The notes under the pieces were generated by a model, which had not been told where the DNA came from, did no database searches, and saw only the letters and a list, made by a program, of their open reading frames with translations. The position numbers were made by a program, and so were the translations under genes. From positions 368,619 to 432,618 of the forward strand of contig OY253664.1 of the NCBI GenBank assembly GCA_958009055.1: a stretch of DNA of 64,000 nucleotides, in the 5' to 3' direction. This document shows, in pieces, positions 10,519 through 20,170 of this stretch; position 1 is the first letter of the stretch; every line of letters starts with the position of its first letter. The DNA comes from Choricystis sp. odSpoLacu1 (lineage: Eukaryota; Chlorophyta; Trebouxiophyceae).

Positions 10519-11527
10519 ATGTCGCTGGCCGCCCTGACGCGCGCCCTGGCGCGCGCCGCGAGCGCCGCGATGCGCCACCCGCGCGCCCTGCCGCCCCGCG
10601 CCCCGCCCCGCCCGTCCGCCACGAGGCCGTTGACGCTGTCGCCGCGTGCAGCTGCGACGGCTGACGGAGGAGGAGGGGGAGGAGGGGGCGGAGGAGCCGC
10701 TGCGGCCACCGCCCCCCCGCTGTCGAAGGCCGACGCGGTGGCCACCGTGGAAGCCGCGGTGGGGCCGTTGAGCCGGGAGCCGATGGTGAGCGAGTGTGTG
10801 TGGGCAGGCCCAGAGAGAGGCGCACAGGTGGTGTGTGGGTGGCCGCCCAGCGGGGGCGAGAGGTGAATGCCCTGACACCGTTTTTTTGCCCCGAACAAAA
10901 CCAACCCACCACCCCACCCACCACCCAACACAGACCCGCCCCTGCCCCCCCCTCGTCATCGTCGTCTCCGGCCCCTCGGGCGTGGGCAAGGACGCCGTCA
11001 TCCAGCGCCTGCGCGCGGCCCGCCCCCACCTCGGCTTCGTCGTCACCGCCACCTCCCGCCCCAAGCGGCCGGGCGAGACGCACGGCGTGGACTACCTCTT
11101 CGTGGACAGATCCCAGTTCGAAGCGTGGGAGGCGGCGGGTGATCTGTTGGAGCATGCGATGGTCTATGGAGAGCACAAGGGCGTTCCGCGCGCTGCCGTT
11201 GACGCCGCGCGCGCGAGCGGGGCAGACGTCGTCCTCCGCCTGGACGTCCAGGGCGCCGCCTCGGTGCGCGCCCTGCTGCCGGACGCGGTGTGCGTGTTCC
11301 TGACGGCCGAGTCGGAGGCTGCCCTGGCGGCGCGGCTCGCGGCGCGAGGCACAGAGGATGCACGCGCGCTCGCGACGCGCGTCGCCACCGCGCGCGCAGA
11401 GGCGGCGCGCGCCCCCGAGTTTGACTATGTCATCGTCAACGAGGACGGCAACATGGAGGCCGCGGTGGCGGCGCTGTGTGCGGTGATTGACGCCGAGAAA
11501 GTGAAGGCGAGGAGGGTGTGTGTGTAA
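10519..11527 (+). CDS. Guanylate kinase, organellar type
   Basis: Phosphorylates GMP to GDP with ATP. Exons 10519-10785 and 10934-11527 give 286 aa. The P-loop reads VVSGPSGVGKDAVIQRL (about residues 100-116). The Lys-Asp (GKD) ending, instead of GKS/T, is what I recall for plant plastid/mitochondrial isoforms. GMP-binding motifs follow: SRPKRPGETHGVDYLFV, FEAWEAAGDLLEHAMVYGEH and VLRLDVQGAASVR, with an Arg-containing lid region and FDYVIVNEDG. The ~90-residue N-terminus is Arg/Ala/Ser-rich with a poly-Gly tract (encoded at 10668-10695), consistent with a transit peptide. It is convergent with the MEI2-like gene. Confidence 0.95.
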
Positions 11528-12327
11528 ACAATCTGGGCTGTTTGTCTTCTTTTCATCTTTTGAGGGACTGGCGACTTGTGGTTTTTCTGTTTACAAACAC
11601 ACACAGCGCGCGCTGGGGGGGGGGGACAGGGGTGGCAGGGGGGGGGGGGGGGGGGAAACCACGCGCGGCAGAGAGAGGAGATGAGAAAAAAATCGAGGCG
11701 CGCACAGGCGCGCCTTCTCCTCTCCCTCCCTCCACGCGAAACACACACACACACGGGTGCGCCACGCCACGGTTCAGGGGTGGTGGGCGTGTGTGTGTGT
11801 ATGTGACGGCAAGACGGGCAAAAAAAGGCACACACACTGGGTGGTGTGTGTGTGGTGGACACATCGCAGCAGGGCAAATAGGCATGGCTTCCCTCTCCCT
11901 TCCACCCCCCGCGAAAAAGGGTGTGGCAACCGCGGTGTGTGGGGGAGGGGTGGGAAAATGGTCGGAAAGAAAGAAAAAAGGCTGGCCGTGTGTGTGTTGT
12001 GGCTGGAGGAAGCGCGCGCGCGGTTTTTGGCGGCAGCTTGGGGGGGGGCGTTGGCGTGGGGGCACACGGGCAACAAAAAACGCGGTCGGCCCGTAAACGC
12101 GCAGACAGAAGTATATGTGTTCGTGGTTCATTGGGGGTGTCACAGAGGTGTCTGTGGGGGGTGGGGGCTTGTGTCTGCTTTTCGGCGGGCTAGCGCAGGG
12201 GGGGGGGGGGGGCGGGGGGGGGGGAGCTCTTCACTTCGTGGTGGTCGGTGGGGGGGCCAAAAAAATGCACAGCCAGGTGTGTCCTTCTTCTCTTCTACCA
12301 GCACTGTGTTCTTCCAGTCAGACTTCA
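11528..12327. other. 800-base convergent intergenic region, nothing recognised
   Basis: It lies between the guanylate kinase stop and the MEI2-like stop. It is rich in simple sequence: G runs near 11615-11655 and 12199-12230, and TG/AC-rich patches at 11740-11860. Several overlapping frames are open on both strands, but all are low-complexity. It should contain both 3' UTRs. I see no tRNA, rRNA or conserved protein. Confidence 0.5.
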
Positions 12328-13818
12328 TCACTGCTCCGACGAGCGGGAGCAGGCACCAGCGCGCGGCGCGGCGGGCGCAGTGTCGGCGGCCGCCCCCGCG
12401 CCGGCGCGTTCACCGCCGCCGCCGCCGCCGCCTCCCTTGGCCGCCAGGTAAGCGGCCGCCTCCGTGGCCGCGTCAGCCGCCACGGCAGCGGGGAGGGGCG
12501 GCGGCTGCGGTGCGCGCGGCGACGGCGTCGGCGCGGGGCCGGGCGCCAAGGGCGCCACCGCCAGCACTGCGCGCGCGCCGTCAGGGTCGCCCGGCGGGGG
12601 CGGCCCCAGCTCCAGCACCAGGGGCAGGCAGGCGGGGGCGTCCGCCGGGAAGCGGGCACCCCGGAAGTGGTCGACCAGGGCGGCCCGCCCCTGGACGCGC
12701 GCGCGCGCGACGGCACACACCTTGCGGCTCGCAAACTCGGCCCACGCCGCCCCGTGCAGCAGGGAGGCCGCGTGCGCGGCGGCGGCGGGGGACACGCAGT
12801 TCAGGAAGGCGTAGCCCAGGTTGCAGCGGTTCTTGAAGTCGACCGGCAGGTAGACAAAGTCAAACAAGCCGCGCAGGCCGGCGCCGTCCAGGACGTGCAT
12901 GAGCATGTGCTGCGTGTACTTGTTGGGAATGTTGCGCAGCATGAGCGTGGTGCGCGGCGGGTTGGTGAAGGATGGTGGGGGGGGGCAGCACGGCGGCGGC
13001 GACTGCGGCCGCAGCAGCCGCGGCGGCCGCCGCTTTGGTGGGGGCGTGGGGCGGCGCCGCGGCGGGCGGCGCGTAGGCCGGGGGAGGGTAGGCGTGGGGT
13101 GGCGGCCATGGAGGGGGGGAGTAGTAGGCGTAGGCTGTGTGGAGGGGAGGGAACAGGTGGGCCAAAAACCAAGGCGCGAGCGCCGGCGCCGCCGGCATTC
13201 GGCACCACGCCGCCGCCGCCCCCGCCGCCCCTGCCGGCCGCGCCTCGCACCCCCACCCGCCCTCGTCCCGCCCTCTCAATCCTGCGACAGCACACGCACA
13301 CAATCGCGGGTGTCGCGTCATCGAGGGAGGGGCAGGGGAGGGCGCGCCACCACCCTGGCCGAAAATGCGGGCTCACCGTTGGCGCCCTCCTCCCGCCACC
13401 CGCTCGCGTAGTCGACGAAGTACGCGCCCTGCCCCGTGGACGAGTGTGGCGACACCGTGTGCGGCGACAGGGGGACAAAGCAGCCGTCCGGCGTGTAAAA
13501 GTAGGGCGCCTGCCGCGGCGGCGGCGCGGCCATCGCCGCGCCAATGGCCGCGCCGCCGTCACAAAATGCGGACCCCCCGCCACCACTGTAGGCGGGCGAG
13601 GCGGCGCACTGCGCCCGGGGTGAATCGTAGTAGACTCCAGCCGCGTAGTGCGGAGTCGGCGGCGGCGGGCGGGTCCGAACCTGGCGCAGGCCAGCCCGCC
13701 GCGCGGTCGGCGAGCCGACGTCGGGCGGGGGCGCCGGCAGCACGCTGCGCGGGCTGCTCTCGTCGGTGGTCGGCGGCTGGCCTTTGTCCACCGCGTCGCG
13801 CGGCAACGCGGTGGACAT
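12328..13818 (-). CDS. MEI2-like RNA-binding protein (C-terminal RRM), one apparent frameshift
   Basis: RNA-binding protein of the Mei2/AML (TE1) family, known from meiosis and developmental regulation in yeast and plants. Exons 13818-13377 and 13134-12328 give about 415 aa. The diagnostic Mei2 RRM follows PPRTTLMLRNIPNKYTQHML with FDFVYLPVDFKNRCNLGYAF and NC...; only this C-terminal RRM is present, whereas plant AMLs usually carry two more upstream. The N-terminal half is Pro/Ser/Tyr-rich (AYAYYSPPPWPPPHAYPPPA), suggesting a disordered region. Between the poly-Ala/Pro stretch and the RRM the frame must change in a 9-base C run (plus-strand G 12977-12985); one base fewer restores a continuous protein. 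The C-terminus is Ala/Pro/Gly-rich. The target RNA is unknown. Confidence 0.85.
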
Positions 13819-14005
13819 GGTTGTGCGTTGCTGGGTGCAGTCGTTTGATGTGGCGCGGCCGACGAGGGCGGGGTGTGAGAAGGCTAGGTTGTGAACGAAC
13901 GACAAAAAAAAACACACTCACTCTCAGTCACTCTTGTCTGTTTGCCTCGCAAAAAAAACAGCGCCCCTCCCATTCCCCCGACGCGCCCCTGCGCGCGACA
14001 CACGC

Positions 14006-14006
<1 letters not shown>

Positions 14007-14036
<30 letters not shown>
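14007..14036. repeat. (AC)n microsatellite before the Gly-rich gene
   Basis: About 15 AC units ending about 20 bases upstream of the ATG at 14056, probably in the 5' leader or core promoter. Confidence 0.85.
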
Positions 14037-14037
<1 letters not shown>

Positions 14038-14055
14038 ACACTCCACTCGTTGTCA

Positions 14056-14950
14056 ATGCGGACTTCCCTGGCGCCGTCGCGCGGCGGCGTGGCCGGCGCG
14101 CGCAGCGCCGGTCCGCGACGCTGCCCCTCGGTGGCGCCAGGCGGCGCGCCCCGCGCCAGCGGCGTGGTGGCGCGTGCCTCGGTATGTGGGGGTGGAATGC
14201 GGTGGTTGACAGGGGGGAGGAAGGGAGAGGAGGGAGAGGGACGCCCGGGCGGGGCGTGAGCGGGGGGCGGTGCGCTGTCACCTCGCTCTCCTTCTTCACC
14301 CTCCCGCGCCCGCCTCTCACACACACACACACACACACACACACCTCCCCCTCTCCCCCCACACACACACGCAGGCCACCCTCGCCCTTCCCGCCACCCG
14401 GGCCCCCCGGTCCACCCCCACCCCCGCGCGCGCAGGGGAGCAGCAGCGCGGCAACGCGGCCGTCAAGAAGCGGACGGCGGGGCCGCCCAACCTACCGCCC
14501 ATCAACAGCAACGTGAGTGTGTGTGCGAGGATAGAGGATGGCTAGAGTGTGCGCGGAGAGGAGGCGCCTGTTTTTTCCAACCTTTTCTTTTCTTCCCCTC
14601 CACTCTCACCACAGGACGGCGGCGGCGGCGGGGGCGACGGCTGGGGCAAGTGGGTGCCCAACATCGCCTTCAACATTGGGCTGCTGGGCCTGTGGATGCT
14701 GCTGGAGAACGGGGGCGGCGGCGGCTTCTTTGGGGGTGGCGGTGGCGGTGGCGGTGGCGGCGGCGGCGGGGGCGGGGGCGGCGGAGGCGGCGGCGGTGGC
14801 AACAACTGGCGGGGCGGCAACCCGGACGCTATGCGCGACTCGGTGCGCACGCGCGACCTGTATGATGAGGAGGAGGAAGAGGAGGAGGAGGAGGCGAAGC
14901 GGCGGCGGCGGGCGAAGAAGGGGGGTGGAAAAAAGGCGGCGGTTGTGTGA
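14056..14950 (+). CDS. Unknown small Gly-rich protein, probably organellar, one hydrophobic segment
   Basis: I do not recognise this gene. Exons 14056-14181, 14375-14512 and 14615-14950 join in phase 0 to give 199 aa. The first ~60 residues are Arg/Ser/Ala-rich without acidic residues (MRTSLAPSRGGVAGARSAG...), as in a plastid or mitochondrial transit peptide. The only conserved-looking block is WGKWVPNIAFNIGLLGLWML, a candidate membrane helix. It is followed by a tract of more than 25 Gly (about 14708-14800), then NNWRGGNPDAMRDSVRTRDL and an acidic-then-basic tail (poly-Glu, then RRRRAKKGGGKKAAVV). This could be a small thylakoid or inner-membrane protein; no function is claimed. An (AC)n repeat ends about 20 bases before the ATG. 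Confidence 0.7.
14319..14344. repeat. (AC)n microsatellite in intron 1 of the Gly-rich gene
   Basis: About 13 AC units shortly upstream of the 3' splice site of the first intron. Confidence 0.85.
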
Positions 14951-15191
14951 GGGAGAGAGTGTTTTTTTGGGGCCCGCCCCACCTTCCAAACCTCCTTCTG
15001 TGTGTGGTGTGCAATGATGACTGTGTTTTTTGTGCTGGCGCGTTGAACTGGGGGGGAGCGCGTGAAAGAAGCACGAAGACGTTTTTTCTGCGGCTCTCGA
15101 GAGAGGCAACGGAAGCAATCAAAACGCACGCTCGTTTCCTGCCCCCTCCTTCCTCCCCCCACCCACACACACCACCCACACCACTCGGTGC

Positions 15192-18100
15192 ATGGCTGGG
15201 GCCACCCCCCCGCCCGCCGACGCCCCCGACACCAAGCGCGCGCGCACAATGTCGCTCGACGCGCCGCCCGCCGACGGAGGCGCGGGCGCGCCCTCTCCCC
15301 CCCACCCCGCCATCGATGAAGACCTGCACTCCCGCCAGCTGGCGGTGTATGGGCGGGGCGCGATGGCGCGCATGGCGGCGGCCAGCGTGCTGGTCTCGGG
15401 GCTGGGGGGGCTGGGGGCGGAAGTCGGTGAGTGTGTGGATTGGAGGGGGCCGATGCGCGCAGCGGAAACACGGACAACACGCGCCCCCACCCGGGCGTCG
15501 GGGGCAGATCGCTTGTCCCCGGGTGGTGGTGGAGAAGTGCCTGGTGATGGTGGCGTGACCAGGGAGCGGGCCGTGGGTGTGTGGGGCCCGCGGGGGGAGA
15601 GCGTTTTTCCGTGTTCCATTGGGCGCCGATCGGACACCAAAGCACACGCCCGCCACCCACCCATCCACCCACCCTCCAGCCAAAAACATCATCCTGGCCG
15701 GCGTCAAAGCCGTCACCCTGCACGACCCCCGCCCCGCCACCCCGCGCGACGCGGGGGCCAACTTCTACATCTCGCCGTCCGACGCTGATGGCACCACCTC
15801 CCGCGCTGCCGCGTGCCGCGCCCGCCTGGCCGAGCTCAACACCGCGGTCGCGGTGACGGTGGCGGCCGAGGCTGAGCTGACGCCCGACCTGATTGCGGCG
15901 CACTCTGTCGTTGTGGTCACCGACGCACCCACCGCGGCCGCTGTCGCGGCCAACACCGCCGCCCGCGCCGCTGGCACCGCCTTCATCAGGGCCGACACGC
16001 GCGGCGTGTTCGGCTGCGTCTTCACCGACTTTGGGGACGCGTTTGTGGTGGACGACGTGGATGGCGAGGACGCGCGCACGGGGATCGTGGCGGCCGTCAC
16101 CCCCCTGCCCGAGGCCGGCACCACCCTCATCTCCTGCGTCGACGATGAACGCCTGGAGTTTGAGCCGGGGGACGTCGTCGCCTTCTCCGACATGGTGGGG
16201 GCGGGGGAGCTGGTGGAGCGTGGCCCCTGGCGCGTCGTGGCGGCCAAACCGACGTCCTTTGAAATCGACGCCCCCCCCGCCACCCTCTCCCCCCACGTGC
16301 GCGGCGGCCACGCAGCCCAGGTCAAACAACCCAAGACGCTGGCGTTCAGGCCGCTGGACGCGGCGCTGGCTGACCCCGGCGACTTTTTGATCTCCGATTT
16401 CGCCAAGCTCGACCGCCCCCCCCCTCCTCCACCTCGGGTTTGCGTCCCTCGACGCCTTCACCGTCGAAACGGGGCGCCTGCCCGCCCCCTGGTGTGCGGA
16501 TGACGCGTCCCGCCTGATCGCCATCGCGCGCGGGCTGAACGAGTCTTCGCCGCCCGCGTCCCGCGTGGATGTCGACGCGGAGGGTTCGGTCGCCCTCCTG
16601 ACTCAACTCGCCGCCACCGCCGCCGCCGACCTCTCCCCCATGGCCGCCATCTTTGGCGGCATCGTGGGGCAGGAGGTCGTCAAGGCCGCCTCCCACAAGT
16701 TTCACCCGGTGCACCAGTGGTTTTACTTTGACGCGGCGGAGGTGTTGCCGTCGTCGCCGCCAGAGGGTGCTGCGGCCGCGGGCGCGTCGACCACCGACCG
16801 CTACGCCTCCACCGCCGCCGTCTTTGGGCCCGCCTTTGCCGCCAAGCTGGCCTCCCTCAACGTGTTCCTGGTGGGGGCGGGCGCCCTGGGGTGCGAGTTT
16901 TTGAAGGCGTTTGCGTGCGGCGGGGTGGGGCTGCGATCGGCGGGTGGGCGCGTCGTCGTGACCGATGACGACACGATCGAAAAGTCCAACCTGTCCCGCC
17001 AGTTCCTGTTCCGTGACTGGGACATCGGCAAGCCCAAGTCCACGGCGGCCGCTGCTGCCGCGGCCGCCATCAACCCGGACATCGCGGTGACACCGCTGCA
17101 GGAGCGCGTCGCGCCGACGACGGAGACCGTGTTTGACGACGCGTTCTGGTCCTCCCTCAACCTCGTCGTCAACGCCCTGGACAACGTCACCGCCCGCCTG
17201 TACGTGGATGCACGCTGCGTGTACCACGGGAAGCCGTTGCTGGAGTCGGGCACGCTGGGCCCAAAATGCAACACGCAGGCCGTGATTCCGCAGGTGACGG
17301 AGAACTATGGCGCGTCGCGCGACCCGCCGGAGAAGCAGGCCCCCATGTGCACGCTGCACTCGTTCCCGCACACGATTGACCACTGTTTGACGTATGCTCG
17401 GTCCGAGTTCGAGGGGCTGCTGGACAAGTCGCCCGCGGAGGCCAACGCGTACGTGTCCGATCCAGCTGGCTACGTGGCCTCCGCGCGCCGCGCGGGCGAC
17501 GCGGCCGCGCGCGAGCAGGTGCTGTCCGTCACCGCCGCCCTGGGCCCTGACGCGGTGTCCGACTGGGAGGGGTGCGTCGCCTGGGCGAGGCTCAAGTTTC
17601 AAGACTTGTTCCACGACCGCGTGGCGCAGCTGGTGCACACGTTCCCCGAAGACGCGGTGACGGCCACGGGCGCGCGCTTCTGGTCCCCCCCCAAACGCTT
17701 CCCCACGCCGATCGTGTTTGATGCGGCCGACCCGGCCCACGCCGGCCTCGTCCAAGCCGCCGCCATTCTGAAGGCGCAGGTGTATGGGGTGCCGGTGCCC
17801 CCCGCCGCGGCCGACGCGGCGGCCGTCGCGGCCGCGGCCGCCGCCATCCACGTCCCCCCCTTTGCCCCCAAGGCCGGCATCAAGATCGAGACCGACCCCA
17901 AAGCCACCGCCGCGGCTGTGGGCGGGGCGGACGACGACCTGGACACGCTGATCGGGGAGCTGGAGCGCGTGGCGGCGGCGGGCGCGGCCGCGCGCAGCGG
18001 CGTGGCCCTCACCCCCATCGCGTTTGAGAAGGATGACGACACCAACTTCCACATGCAGTTTGTGGCGGGGGTGGCCAACATGCGGGCGCGGAACTATGGG

Positions 18101-18728
18101 ATTGGGGAGGTGCGTGGGGAAGAGAGGGTGGTGGGGAGGGAGGAGGGAGAGAAAGCACGCGGCCGTCCTGGCGAAAACAAAAACACCCACCCTCCACCTC
18201 CCCCCCTAGGTCGACCGCCTCAAAGCCAAGCTCATCGCCGGCAAGATCGTGCCCGCCATCGCCACCGCCACCGCCCTGGCGACGGGGCTCGTCTGCCTGG
18301 AGTTGTACAAGGTCGTCGCGTCTGCGCCTCTCGAGGCCTACCGCAACACGTTTGCCAACCTGGCCCTGCCCCTGTTTGCAGCTGCGGAGCCTGTCGCCGC
18401 CAAGGCCACCACGCATGGCGACCTATCGTGGACGCTGTGGGACCGGTGGACGGTGGACGGGGTGGACCCCACCCTGTCTGAAGTGTTGGCCTGGTTCAAA
18501 GCGCGCAACCTGGACGCCTACTCCATCTCGTGCGGCCAGTCCCTGCTCTACAACTCCCTGTTCCCACGCCACGCCGACCGGTTGAACCGCAAGATGAAGG
18601 ACCTGGCGGTGGAGGTGGCCAAGCTGGTGCTGCCGCCGGGGCGGGGGCATTTTGACATCGTGGTCGCGTGTGAGGACGAGGAGGGGGAGGACCTGGACGT
18701 GCCCCTGGTGTCCATCAAGATCGCTTGA
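15192..18728 (+). CDS. UBA1: Ubiquitin-activating enzyme E1 (UBA1), one apparent frameshift
   Basis: Adenylates ubiquitin and passes it, via a thioester, to E2 enzymes in cytosol and nucleus. Exons: 15192-15426, 15680-18109, 18210-18728; about 1,060 aa, normal for the family. N-terminal inactive adenylation domain: [20 protein letters not shown]. Active adenylation domain: [20 protein letters not shown] and [20 protein letters not shown]. Catalytic cysteine in [19 protein letters not shown] (Cys about residue 634, close to Cys632 of human UBA1). The C-terminal ubiquitin-fold domain ends in [10 protein letters not shown]. At 16416-16424 a 9-C run breaks the frame between FAKLDRPP and [20 protein letters not shown]; one C fewer restores it. 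An enzyme this essential and otherwise perfect argues for an assembly indel. Confidence 0.96.
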
Positions 18729-19025
18729 GTGTGGAGAGCGTGGGATGAGAGAGAGAGAGAGAGGGGGGGGGGGGGGGGGGGGTGGAAAACAACACAAAAC
18801 AAAACGCGCGCACGGTTTGGAAGCTCTCTTTTATCCTCTCCTTTTGTTCATGCAAAAAGCTACCGGTGGGCGGGCACCCACTCGAACAAAAATCGGTGTG
18901 TTACAATGGTGTTGTCCAGCTGTGGCGGTGTGTCTCGCTCTCTCTCGCTCTCGCTCTCTCTCGCTCTCGCTCTCTCTCTCGCTCTCTCTCCCTCCCTCAC
19001 TCTCTCAAAACTCTCTTCTTTTTGT
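18729..19025. other. Convergent 3' spacer UBA1/unknown, with simple repeats
   Basis: Contains a GA repeat running into a long G run (about 18749-18782) and a CT-rich microsatellite at 18931-19005. It is otherwise featureless and presumably holds both 3' UTRs. Confidence 0.55.
18931..19005. repeat. (CT/GCTC)n microsatellite
   Basis: An imperfect TCTCGCTC/CTCT repeat of about 75 bases in the convergent spacer after UBA1. It is noncoding in all useful frames. Confidence 0.8.
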
Positions 19026-20047
19026 CTAAACCTCGGGCGCCTGGGGCGACCAACCCCCACCCCCGTCCCCACACTCCACCCGCGTCAACGACAGCGTGAA
19101 CCAGCACCCGTCCGCGGGGCCGCCCACGCGCTGGCCCAGGGTGAAGTCGTACAGAATTTCGGGGGCGTTTCCTTCACCACCCGCGCCGTCGCCCCCGCCC
19201 CTGCCGCCGCGCCGGGGCGGCGTCACCGCCACCCGCCGCATGGCGCGCGCCCCTCCGCCCTCCGCCTCCCAGTCAAAGGCGGCCACCACGCGCCAGGACG
19301 CGAGGCCGCGCAACGGAGCAAAGCGGGTGGTGCCAAATTGAAGCTTGAACCGCTCAAACTGGCCGAGGTCGGCGCGGGGGCCGAAGAAACGACATGGTTC
19401 GAACAGGGCCAGCTCTGCGAAGCGGAACACGACTTCAACGCCGTGGTCGCGGGCGGGGACGTCGTTCGCTGACAGAGCGTCGAGTTGCGACGCAAGAGCG
19501 CCGTCGGCAGATAAGTGGAGCGCAGGCCCCGTCGCCCAGTCTGCCCGGGCACGGGGGAGGCGGGGGAGGGGGGGCAGGCCGTCGCCTCGGTCGGAGGGTG
19601 GAGGTGGAGGGGGTGGGGTGGAGGAGGCGGACGGAGGGGTGGGGGCGCGGCGGTGCGCGCGGGGGAAGGACCGGCGCGGCGGACCGGCGCGTGCCAGGGA
19701 AGCGGTCTGTGTGCAGTGAGGGTGTTTTTGAGTTGTGCGCGTGTGTTAGAACAAGGGGGCGTGTTTCTTTTGGGGGGCGGTGGGAGCGGGGGTGGTTTCG
19801 AGCGCTGACGGAGAGTCGAGCGTCGGAGAATGGGCTTTCCCTCTCCTGTCCACCGTGCCACCTCCCGCACACCCGTCAGCCACCGTGCGGATGCACCATC
19901 ATCAACAGGCGCGCCCAACTGGGGTGGCGGCGCCAGGGCGGGGCGGGCAGGGTGCAAAGCCCTGAAGCATGTGATTGCGATTCAAAAAAAACTTTCACTC
20001 CGCGCCTCCCCACAGCCGCCCACCTTGGCGGCGCGTATCAGAGTCAT
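19026..20047 (-). CDS. Conserved protein of unknown function, probably organelle-targeted
   Basis: Function not recognised. The main exon 19706-19026 reads as 226 codons and includes a conserved-looking core: DHGVEVVFRFAELALFEPCR, FFGPRADLGQFERFKLQFGT, SWRVVAAFDWEAEG and EILYDFTLGQRVGGPADGCW followed by FTLSLTRVE. I recall similar segments (DHGVEVMYRF..., LGQFERF, RVGG-x-DGYWL) in uncharacterised plant proteins, but cannot name a family. The only in-frame start I found upstream is a 24-base exon at 20047-20024 (MTLIRAAK) joined across a 318-base intron, giving MTLIRAAKTASLARAGPPRR, which would make a plausible targeting peptide. That first exon is a hypothesis. The stretch 19560-19640 is Pro-rich. 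The gene lies in tandem behind kinesin-13 and converges on UBA1. Confidence 0.6.
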
Positions 20048-20170
20048 TGGTGGCGCGTGTGACGAGGTGTGGGGCGGGCGCGCCCGGTGCCCCTGCGCGC
20101 CGGACAACACAAAAAACGCTGTTTTTCGACTGGCCCAAACGTTTTTCACACACACTGCTCTTTCACTCTC

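Noticed and set aside
11528..12327. Protein gene in the guanylate kinase/MEI2-like spacer
   Set aside because: All open frames there are short, overlapping and of simple-sequence composition.
14007..14344. CRISPR-like repeat array
   Set aside because: These are simple AC microsatellites without spacers of unique sequence, in a eukaryotic genome.
16346..18190. 614-codon minus-strand open frame opposite UBA1
   Set aside because: It is a shadow of the UBA1 coding strand, with no family resemblance and Gly/Arg/His-rich composition.
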